Below are positions 40,740-52,300 of a DNA stretch of 64,000 bases, in pieces. The notes below the pieces were generated by a model. The model saw nothing but the letters and a program-made list of their open reading frames with translations, did not search any database and was not told the DNA's origin. The stretch spans positions 1 through 64,000 of the forward strand of contig JAECUM010003192.1 in NCBI GenBank assembly GCA_016617855.1, written 5' to 3'. This DNA comes from Megalonaias nervosa (taxonomy: Eukaryota; Mollusca; Bivalvia; Unionida; Unionidae). Made by a program: the position numbers and the translations under genes. Within the stretch, counting starts at the first letter, position 1. Each line of letters starts with the position of its first letter.

Positions 40740-40954
40740 TTATTTTAGTGATATTTTTATCCCACAGTTCTCTTTTGGAACTGATTGTAGTTTTTTTTTT
40801 TTTTTTAACCTGACCAGTAATCAGACCGACACTAACATGATGATATGACATTATAATATCATTTAATTACATGTTTTCTACTGGGGCATCAATGAATCTC
40901 ATTCGTCCACCAACACATTCAATTTGAATTTTTATTTGCTGTTTGATTATTCAG

Positions 40955-41195
40955 CCTCCAGAGACAGCAGCCACATCACCTGTGGTAGAGAAAGAAAACA
41001 AGGATCCAAATGACGGTACCAAAGACCAAGACAAGGTCATTGCTACGGAAACGACCCCACCAGCACCTATTGTGGATGAGGAAGTTGTGGATACAGTGGA
41101 TATTAACATTGAGAATGTGGACAGTAGTGATGTGAGCTTAGTTGTCGGAAAGGAGAAGAATAAAACGCTGAAGCTGAAATACAAGTACAAGGAAG
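40955..41195 (+). CDS. EIF4G: eIF4G exon: acidic N-terminal region
   Basis: The acceptor is 'attcag' and the donor GTAGGA, leaving phase 1. It encodes a Pro/Glu/Asp-rich disordered stretch ending in the K-L-K-Y-K-Y-K-E run, which in eIF4G directly precedes the D-Q-W-S-P segment supplied by the next exon. Confidence 0.85.
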
Positions 41196-44100
41196 GTAGG
41201 ATGACGAACTTTATAAATTTTAATGGAAGAAAATGTGATAGTTCAGAGTTCATTTGATATTTTCTGTGCTAAAGAATGATCTGACTCATATGCCTTCACC
41301 TCTGAGAGGAATATCAAGTTTATAAACTTAATAAAATTGGTCAGTTTTAAGACAGACTTTCATTGATTGATCGCACAATTTGGCATAAACTTTGTCCAGC
41401 TGATGGCCTGATGCTGCCAGTGCAGTTGTACATGATGTAAGCAGTGTTGAAGTAAGATGTGGTAGAAACTTTGACTTAGCTGGAAAGGGGGAAGAAGAAG
41501 AGTCATCACCAGGGCTGTACATTTTGTACTTGCCATGAAGTCTCCCATTGAATTCTTGAATATTTGTTTTTGTATAAAACTCATATTTAGCTTAAAGTGA
41601 ATAAATTGTAATTAACTAGTTAATGATAAGAATTGTAACCAGTAAGCCTTTATGTACTAGTCTCCCTTTTTGCCCCTAAGAAAATGCAACTTTGATCAAA
41701 ATAAGAGCTGATATTTTGATGCTTTGAGTCTTAGAACTGTCCCAGCTCGAAGTCTTTATATTTTGACAGTATGTGGCTTTAATAAAAAAGTGCTTGTATC
41801 ATTGAGCTTTCAAATTAATCCATGCCGAGTCATCACAGTTTCCACTAAGTTTATTTTGAAGGCACTTGGATGGAAACCATTTTGGATGTGAGGATTCTTT
41901 TTATGAGGCTGTAGGTTATGAACCATACTTTAAATGAAACGGTAGGTCAGTTAGTAGAGCATTGGAATTATAACCCAAGTCTAACGGATTTGGTACCTGC
42001 CTTGCAAATTAGGTCAGTCTGAGAGTGTCTCCACGGTGTCTTTGGGAAAGGCATTTTCATTGCATGATGTTGCCAGTGTGTTAAAAATGTTGCTAAAACC
42101 TGAAAAAGAAGGGGAAAAAAAGGTGGTAAAAGGACATGTTTGTAGTCTGTATTGATCTTGTTTCAGACCAGTGGTCTCCGATCAATCATGAAGGTAAAAA
42201 GCAGTATGACAGAGACTTTCCTCTACAGCTGCAAAATGCCCCGGAGTCTGCGTTGAAGCCACTTGATCTTCCAGATATCCCGGACATCATTATCGAAAAG
42301 GTAAACATTTTAGAAGTTTGAACAAAACAAAAATATTACCCTCAGACATAGTTTTAGTACCATATAGAACCTTTTCATGCCTTGTTTTGACTGCTGCATC
42401 AGTATTTACTTCTGATAAGGACCATCCTATATCTACACCATTGTGACTCTTGAGTATGCAGATTGCTGTATATAGTTAACACATGGCCTTGTGAATTTTC
42501 TTATGGTAAGGGTACATATATCTGAAAAATTTGATTCTGCTTTCATTCTCTAGTTGACATAATGTTACACATGTGCCATTAAAAGTAGACAAAAAGTGTA
42601 TAATATAATATTTTTCTTATATAAACATTTCATTGAGAATCTTTGCATTGAAACTTATTTCTGCATTTAACAGTTGGATACAGAAGATATTTTGAAGTTG
42701 TTTGTTAATAATTCACCTAATGGTTCTGAATTTCAATGCCAGGTTCATTGCTTGTGTGCCTGTGATTCTGATCATAATTGACAGAGTTCAGGATTGTGAG
42801 TTCACAGAAGGGTAGAGTATATGCTGCAAAGCCAAAACATTAATGCAATTGAAACTGACAGAGATAATGAAGAATTGCACAGGTTTTAATTCTTGTCGTC
42901 ATTTGTTGATTTTGGACTTTGGTGTTAAAAAAGTTAATATAGGCAGCACTTTGCTGTTTGTGGATTGTCTTCCACCATATATCTCATCTGTATTTGGGTA
43001 CACTGTTCTAATAGATTATGAATTGCTCTGCAAGAATGTCCCTAAACATGTTCAGTAATCGTCCCTCCTCCCCGGAATGTTCATACTGATGTGAATGAAC
43101 ATTTGGATTTTGGCATTTAAAGAAAGAAAATGGCACTTTTCTGATACTTGTGAATTTGACTTTTCTGGGCAAATATAGCTATTGTTACGTATATGCAATT
43201 AAATTGCTTGTGTGCTACTTTTAAAATTCTTATTTTGTTTTAGTTTTGTTTCATTACATTTTATTGTAATGATTTAGTTTTATGGGATTCGAAATTATTT
43301 TTCAGTAATTCGATATTCTTTTTTAGTAAATGTTGTTTATCTAAGACGTAAAACGTGTTACATGAGAACTATTTTTAGATAACCTAGTTCGTCTTGGGTT
43401 GGGAAGTTCGTAAACAGGAAGTTAAAATGATTGGTCAGTATCAAGACCATACTTTGCTTGCATGATCACTATGTGTAAACAACGTTTGTTTATTATTGGT
43501 TCTTAATTGGGGCTACACGGGCGGACGTGATAAATGTCTTGTAGTAAGAGAACACATGACCCATCTCGCGAGACTTGAAATGATGTTTTTGAGTTTAAAT
43601 ACGCATTCTTAATATCTTTCTGTCAGAGTCGTTTTAATATCTTGAAGGAACAAGGTGTATTTTTTATTTGTTGCCAGATTGTTTGTTTTTCAACTGTTTT
43701 TGGATTTAATAATTTATTCTCCTGGAAACTCAACAAGTTGACTTTTTTTATAAAAAATTCTGAAATATATTCAGTGGACATTAATTCTGGAATTATTCGG
43801 AAACAAAAACTGTGATTCAATTGAGGAATTGTTTGCTATTTGTACAAGGACCATATCTGGCGTCATCGCCTTCCATATTGGAACGTCGTCGAGACTTGAA
43901 CCTGGATTCTATTAGAAATGTTTAGTGATAGGACTTGTGTTTTTCATTCTTACGATTAAATTTTGGATTATATTCACAAACCGTAAGTCCTATTTTCCAA
44001 TTTTTAAATTGTTTCCTAGGAAAATAAATTATTTTGTTAAAATATACAAAGCTTGTTGACTTTACTCTTTCCTTCTGTTACATTTGTACGAGCCTACACG

Positions 44101-47100
44101 TAACACTATGAACATTATAATGGATGGGCTGTGGACAGTTTTTATTTTTCTGTTTGTTAGAGATGAGTGAAAAATGGAACACGTATAAATTCTGCATCCT
44201 TGTTTGATGGTTTAAAAAAGCATCTCCTGTTGAATGATACGCGTTATTAAATGCAATCTTTTTGAGAAGTGATGATGCCCAGAAATTTAGGTTCTGGATG
44301 AACATTCGTGTTTAGGATGAAAATAAACTATTCATTTAACATTGTTTCATAAATGTGTATATAATTTGTGATATTTTTTCCAGCCACCTTTCCGACCTGC
44401 AAACAGAGATTTTGCAGATGGCAGCAACTTTGTGGACTTTACACCCAGATATGTTTGGTCTGGTGGTCCAAATCGGGTATGTATTGTTACCTTTACTTGA
44501 CATGATTGACAGTTATGATAATTTAGTGTTATGATCTAGGTGTCTGGCAGAATCATACCTATAAAGCCAGAAATGTCCAGTTACTACCAGTTGTTGTTGA
44601 TGGTAATTTATTGTAAACCAGTCTGTATGTGTTGCTCTGTTGCAAATATCTAGCTGATCGTTCCAATTTAGAAGCAGAGGTGGTTCAACTAGCATTAATG
44701 TATGGTACTGCTATGGAAGCTGGGTGAGGAAACCTATACCAGGAAGAATGTGTTAAAACATTTCAGATGACAGACCCGAACAGAAGTTGGGTTTGACTAG
44801 TTGTGTCAAATATATTGGTGAAATGTAGAAATACTTGAGAATTTGTAATAGTTTGATAGATGTTTTTTGTACCATCAGTAGTTTTCAAGGTAACTGGATT
44901 ATAATTCTGTAAAAAATTTAAAAGTGTCTGAACATTTGTGGCAAATTGTCCATTCCTGGCTGTGAGAACATGAGTTTATATTCACAAAGTGTGGTGATAA
45001 AATCTGATGGCTTTCTGTTTGCAGTCAGGTGGAGCCCCACGCAGGTCGAGTGGTCAGCGAGGTAGGGGTGGTCCTGGAGGAAGTGCAACTCGGGCAAAGC
45101 ACATCAACCTTTCAATACAAAAACACATTGAACTACGTCACGCCAAAGAAGCATGGAATCCTGGCCATCGAGCTGAAAAGATAGATCAGGGTGATGTGGA
45201 CCTAAAGAGTGAAGTAAGTTTAACATATTGAAGGTCATACTTCATTTTTTTTAATAACTAACCCAACTCAATTAAAGGCATTTCAGTATTTTCTAAGTTA
45301 AGCAGCATAAAGGAAAAGCTTACCAAATTCCATTCTTGATTTGAATGGGTCAGTGAAAATAATTTATTCAGTATTCATATGTAAAACACTGTTCAAATCA
45401 GTAACACATAAAATATGATATACTCGCAAAAGTTGTATTGATTGTAAGTGTAGCCTGAGTTGTGGCAGAGCAATATTGGCATCTTAAACAGTGATTGTCA
45501 ATCACATTCATATAACCAATAACTCAAACTCTGAGCAATCCATAAAGCTACCAAACATCTCATTTTTGGGCAGTTGCATTGCACCAGAAATATTGTGCCT
45601 GATAATGATCTGGTGATTCAGTATATGTTGGGTTACAGAGATTACAGTACCATATGTATCCAGATGAATATACTGAAATGATTATTCCAGTACTTCTCAG
45701 AGAAAAGGTGGTGACAAGTAGTAATGTTTGCTCAGCATCACAAACTGCGCCAATATTTTTCAGGACAACTATGAAATCTTCGGTTCTGATATATAGTGGT
45801 CAGTGGATGTTCGGAAGTTTACATTTCTGATCCCACTTAGTGGGGCAGGGGGATCAGGGTTCAGGACTTTAAAGCTGTAATATTTGTATGTATCATACAT
45901 TTACAACTGACTGAAGGCTACATGTTCTATTAGACTTGCATTAATTGATCTTAATTATTGCAAAGTTTGTTTTCATAGTGCAGTGAAAATAAAATAACTA
46001 TTCTTGATCTGTGATGCAAGGCAAAGATTTTACTTTAGTGATCTAAAATTTAACTCCGGCCCAGGGAATGGGTTGATCCAGTGGAAACTAAATGTTTCAT
46101 TGGCTTGTAAATTGTCAAATTGTGAAATGTGCATGAATTTGGAATATTTTACTTTGTCCATGAATGAATGATTTTTGTTTAGCCCTATGGATCCCTTGAA
46201 ACAATTACTAATATTCAAATCCATACACCACTTTTCCGTGATCTGTATAGATCATTTGCTTGTAGAACAAGATTTTCAACAAATATTATTTCTGTGGCTT
46301 ATGAAAGATGACTGTTGACTTTGGTGGTTCATGGATTGTCTTTCTTACTATCGATTCTGGTTTTACCGGAATCGTTCTGATTTCAGAACCACAATTTCAC
46401 ATTCTAAATATCCTTTTATACCTTTTCTTTAAAACTATAATTTGATGATGTAAAAGCTGCACGGTAAACCAGATTGTTTTGAATTTTCTTTGACTCTCAT
46501 AACGTGTTCATAAGGATATGAGCAAAACTGTTAGAGCATACCATCACCATATTTGTTTCCTTTGTTTCATAGAGAGCATTGCCACATTGAGGTGGCATTA
46601 AGCTAAAAGTGAAAGAATGTCAGATGACTTTAAACAATGTGAGCAACTAGATATGGCCAAGCGTAAAACAAGAATAAAAATGAAATAGAAATTGTTTGAG
46701 GAATATGCGTCAACTTACCCTGATGTAATCAGTAAATTTCACTTTGGGTGCAAGCTATTGTTGCTGTCGGACAGTCATTATCATAAGCTGTAGAGGTCTC
46801 AATGTCATTAAGAGACATGTTTCTACTAAGAAGCACATTACTATGGCAAAAGCTGTAGAATCTAGTGTTAAAATTACTTCATCTTTCAGGACTAATGCAC
46901 AATACGGTGTAATAAACGGAATTTTGTGCAGAATTTATTGTCTAACATGGACTTCCAATATCTGTAGCAGATCATGCTGAAAAACTCTTCCAAAAATGGT
47001 CACATGTCGCAAAAAGGTATGGATCTGCCAGAACCAAATGAATTAGCATCAACCCAACTCTGGGAAATAACTGCTCTAGTCAAACATCAGATTGTATAAG

Positions 47101-49313
47101 GAATACACATTCAAGCCTCTCTACAGATGCACTTGATAGTATCAAGACCGGAAAGATGACGACAGCAGTTGGTAGTTGTTATGATGTGGAGCATAGTCAT
47201 GGGTTGCTAAATAAATGTATGATAATAATACCAAATTAGAATAATTCCAGCAATGTGAAGTGGTTAAATGCTGAAATTTGTTCGAGTTTTTTTCCTAATG
47301 CCTATAAAATTTGTATTACTGTAGGATAAAATTACAACATTGGTATTGTTTTATTTGCATGTGATTAAGAGGTGAATGATTATATATTTTCATTATTTGT
47401 GCTGATGTATTATTTGATTATGCTACAACTGTTCCTTAATTAATGTACTATGATGTTCTCAATAAAATCAGTATATTTTAGTGAAGAAGTTTTAGCGATA
47501 AGTCTCCGTGTGAATACAATTGATAAACTGTTCTGCTAGTCCGTTGTATGATTCCTTATTTTTGGTCTCAGAAGTTGGCAGCTATGGATTTGGAATCCAG
47601 TTTGCTAAGGTTCGAAGTAAATAAACTCTTTTCAAACTTAAATGATATTTAGGAAGTGTATATTAATGCATTTTGAAATATTGTATTGATTTTTAATTTG
47701 TGCTCAACACTATAAATAGAAGGGCCAAGGAACAATTTCCTAAAAGATGATTGATGAAATGGAGCTGTTATTGCATGATCATTATAGAAGCAAATGAGGA
47801 GCTTGTTTAATATGACAAAGATGGACACTGAGATACATTTAATGTAAAGCTGAAATATACGGTGAGCAGTTTTAATCAGCTAACAGAGAAAACTACAGTC
47901 TTGTTGGAAATACATAAACACAAAATTATTTTATTTTACAGGAGCTGTTCAAGAAGGTTCGATCTATTCTCGATAAACTTACACCACAGAAGTTCCAGAC
48001 ACTGGTGGCTAAGATGCAAGCACTTGAAATTGACACTGAAGCCCGCCTCAAAAATGTGATTGACCTTGTGTTCGAAAGAGTAAGATGTTTGAACTTTATG
48101 ACATGTTTTGTTATGGCTACACTGGTAAGGCCAAAAAGGGCACAGATTGTTTAATTGCTGTCCATCCATGTTAGTATTTTGTTTGTCCAAATTCGTTTTT
48201 CCACAACTGTTCAAAAAACTGATCTAATAAATGTGTAATGCAGTAAGATCTATAAAATGGTGTGTAAGTATATAGGTTTTTTTTTTTTTAAAATGTGTAT
48301 ATTACAATGTACTAAGCACTTCAAGTACTGGGCAAAACCATCTGAATTAGATGCACAAATCAATTTTGGGAATTTGTTTTAACCTTGGGAGGAAAATGTG
48401 CTAGGGTTGGCAACAAATAAAGGGGACAGCGAACTGGTAACATACATGCCAACCATTTCATTTCTGGCATAATGAAGATGCTTTTTTCACCAAATTGCGT
48501 TTTATGCTTGCGGCTTTTGCTTTTTTGGATACATTGAAAAATACAAATAAAAGCAGTAAAATTGTTTTGTCATTTTTATTATCTCTTTAATTGTGCTCTT
48601 ATAAATTTGAGACTATTCTGAAAATGATGACTTGCATTATAATAGGGCAAGAGCACTTACCATATATATAAAAACTTTATATGACCCATTTTCAATAAAA
48701 CAGACGAGTTTCTTCAGATTTGAACTTTTTGTCACAGATGTATTGTATTGATAAACTTACTGGACCAGTCCATACTGTTAGAGAAAATGGTCCCAGATGT
48801 TAATTTAAACGTTTTACGGGGTGAGTTGTGGATATTATATGATCATTGTTAGAGCAGATGGATGTTTTCAAGTTTCAAAACATCAGGTCAAAAAAAAGGG
48901 ACACATCTGCAGTGATTTACGAAATTTTAATGCTAGTAATGTAATATAGCTCGCCGAACACATTATTATGCTTATGTCCGATCGTCAGTTTACAATGATT
49001 CTGTGAAAGTTACACATGTGCAAGTTAAAAAAAGTTCTGAATGTAAATAATTTTCATAATTTTGTGTCTGTATTCTGGTTCTAATCCATATGGATTTTGT
49101 CCTTTGTGAGAAGAGTTTTGACCAGCTGCGGAACCACTTCAGTAGCAAGAGTGATCTTTTTCATATGTGTTATAATTTTGGCATGTATTATTTAGATTGC
49201 ACATTTAGCGCCCATATTACGCATTATTTGCCACTGATGATAGCAATACTGCATGTACCTGCTGGGAGTGGTGGGGTGGGAGGTGTTATCATGTATGCTG
49301 AAGCACACTATTA

Positions 49314-49390
<77 letters not shown>

Positions 49391-52300
49391 TTCTGATTTC
49401 AGGCTATTAGTGAACCAGGATTTAGTGTAGCCTATGCCAATATGTGCAGATGTTTATCTATGGTAAGTAATTTGAAAAGAGGTAAATCATTCTATGCAAA
49501 ACCTATTTTGAGTATTTAAATTATTTGTATTGTTTTCCCTCTTGCAGCTCCACATGAGGGAGAAAAATTGGCCTTTGTCTGAGATTCTAAATTTTTAGTG
49601 GTTGAATCACAAGATTTGTGTAATCAGTGTGGATGACTGATAATGCTTTGCCATTATTTCTTTCAAATCAAAGTTTGAAATTTTTATAAAATAAAAGATT
49701 TTTGAATGAACAAAACAAGACTTATGAAAATTTTATGAAATCAGGTGATTATCTTTAAAACTTTGTAAGGAGTTGAAATTCTATTCTATGAACTATATTC
49801 ATTGACCCTAATCTGATGAACAAGGTCAGTTCCATCCAGGTGCATAACCCGACTCCTTTGGGCAAGCTATTGTACAGCCACCAAAAGACATTTGATCCGC
49901 ACCTAGTTGGCAATTCAGTTTGTTAGCTGTCCATTAGAATGGTTCTTAGCTAGATAGTTGACACGTGATCCATGTCACTTTATACAAAGCACAAATCTTG
50001 GGAAGGAAAATATGTTTGCTTTCTGTGACCAAGGTCCTGGAAAGTTCTTTTTGATTATATTCAATTCTCGTATGAATGAGAAAAGCGATGAGAAATATCA
50101 AAACGAAAATATCAGGCAACAGAATGTGCTCAGAATTAAATTCCATATGTCTTTTTTCTTTTTTAAACACAAAAATGAAAATGAATTATTCAATAAAACA
50201 TTTACAGACCTGCAACTTTAATTTGCTGCAGTTCATGAGCTTCTATTCATTGTAGTTTAAAGTCCCAGCAGAAAGTAAGCAGGGAGATGTCAACTTCCGA
50301 GCCTTGCTTTTAACAAGATGTCAGCGGGAATTTGAAAAGGCCAATTCTTCAGAGAAAGAATTTGATTCCAAGAGGAAGGAAATAGAGAATTCTACTACGG
50401 TAAGAGGGCAAGGTTTGGGCAAAGATTTGGCAAGAGTTGAAAAAAGATTAAGTGTTGGCTTTGTAATGTTGCTGCTATGCTTTTTTTACATCAAAGTTGA
50501 TATGTGGACCACATTGCGCGATTGTTAAAGTATACAACTTCTCAAACAAGTTTTCCAAGATGAAAATAGCACATTTTGTATTTCATCTGACCGAAAATGG
50601 TCCAACATGTGGAAAAATATTGATAAGATTATTGGACGGTTTGCAGGTCAACAGTTTTCTTAAAAATTGTGTTGAAAGTTAATCACTAAATTGAAGCCAG
50701 AAAACATAACATTATAAATTCATAGGTTGGAGCTTTGCTTGCATCTAGCCAAAATTGTAGTTGCAGCATGCGCCAGTAAAATGATTATAGATGCAGGGAT
50801 GCTAGTTTTCTTGATCGTTTGATATCTCTACAGCATTGCTTTGACTTTACAACAGGCTCAAAATATCCTTTCAGGAAGAACAAAAGCAGCAAATGAAAGA
50901 AGAATTGGAATATAAAGAAACGAAAGCCAAAAGGAGATCTTTAGGCAATATAAGGTATACCTTCTCTGTTGAACTTGCTCACGCAATCTCAGAATACAGT
51001 TTATGAGATTCAGAAATTATCATGGAATGTGGAGTCCAAATTGCGTGTTTTTAAGGTTTCCTGGCTGCACTTTATTAATAAACATTTAAATACTCCAAGA
51101 CACGTATGTTTTAGCACAAAATTTACCTGAATAGTAAGAGTCCCACTTTCTATGCTTTATATCGATTCTGAAATGTAATTGGTGTAAAGAATCCAGTATA
51201 TGTTCTTATTCTAGACATTAGAAACATTTCTGAGCTGTATTTGGAATAGTTTCGGTTCTATGACAAACATGTTTTAGTGATTTTTATATTGACCATACCA
51301 GCCTGTGCTTTTACCGCAGCGGCATTGTCAACAGTTTTGCCTACACAAGCAGGGTGAACAGAAAGTACTACTTTTACAGCAGGGCATTGTTGCAAGTTTT
51401 TATATTATTTTTTACATTATAGTTTTAAGGTGCGATTTGGGTTAAAGGTTTTCATTAAAAAAAGTGCATGGCATGCAGGCCATTGCCATGTTAAGGTATG
51501 GTGTGTATTTAATACAGCTGTGCCTTTATTTTAACAGGTTTATAGGTGAATTGTTTAAGCTGAAAATGCTCACTGAAAATATCATGCACGACTGTGTCTT
51601 CAAACTCTTGCGTACCAAGGATGAGGAAAATTTGGAGTGCCTTTGCAGATTGCTCAAAACCATAGGCAAGGAACTCGATACAGACAAGGCCAAAGTAAGT
51701 ACATGTTTTGTGGTTTTTTTTTGGAAAAGTTAACTAGTTAATTTTTGGTTGAAGACAAGGTCTAAACTAGAGTGCTTGTTTATTAAGGAAAGTGTATTCC
51801 TATGCATTTTACTGTGATTAATGCTGTTTCCTTTGATAAAGGATTTCTAAATATGTAGACTTCAAAATGTTATTAATATCCCAGTATGTCATTATTCATC
51901 ATATTAAGCATTCAGCTGATGATGACAGTATTTACATGTTCTGGTTAATATATGAAATATTGTATATAATCGTTTAAAAGTCTGGTACAACCACAAACTG
52001 CATAGACCTTGATCTGCAAGAGCATAATGTATTGGCAAATGTGGGTCTCTGTAGTTGGTAATGGAACAAACGAACATAAATGCTGGTGCATTAGGATCTA
52101 TGTTGTTTGAAGTTGGGCCTGATTTATTAACGAGTCTAGACTTTGGCTGCTGACTGTATGATTAATGTATTCATAATTTCTATTACAGCCTAGAATTGAT
52201 CAATACTTTGTACAGATGCTGAAGATGGTCAATGAGAAAAAGTTGTCATCTAGAGTCCGTTTCATGCTGCAAGATGTGATAGAACTCAGACAGGTAAATG

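Larger units (their letters stand above)
37085..40740 (-). mobile_element. Polinton/Maverick- or adintovirus-derived gene cassette (remnant)
   Basis: Six consecutive minus-strand frames form a compact unit. In order they are an Ala-rich membrane protein, an adenain-like protease, a tail-fibre-like protein, a two-segment membrane protein, a 257-codon frame and a 113-residue frame. Below 37462 are further coding-like scraps (37085-37260). Gaps of 6 and 2 nt and an ATGA overlap are unlike host genes. The protease family is known from Polintons, adintoviruses and adenoviruses. Capsid, packaging ATPase, polymerase B and integrase genes are not seen, and no terminal inverted repeats were found, so this is a fragment. 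It ends about 210 bp before an eIF4G exon. Damage is light (two stops, two probable frameshifts), suggesting a fairly recent insertion. Confidence 0.75.

Noticed and set aside
37800..40740. Reading the cassette as host genes with introns
   Set aside because: Frames are continuous, tightly packed and overlapping, with no splice signals needed, and the protease is of viral type.
40740..40954. Terminal inverted repeat of the virus-like cassette next to eIF4G
   Set aside because: A T-run and simple sequence are present, but no matching inverted copy was found near 37 kb.
33798..41195. TRIM exon splicing into eIF4G as a fusion
   Set aside because: The phases are compatible (both 0), but phase 0 is common and nothing else links them. 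The eIF4G exon is ordinary for its own gene.
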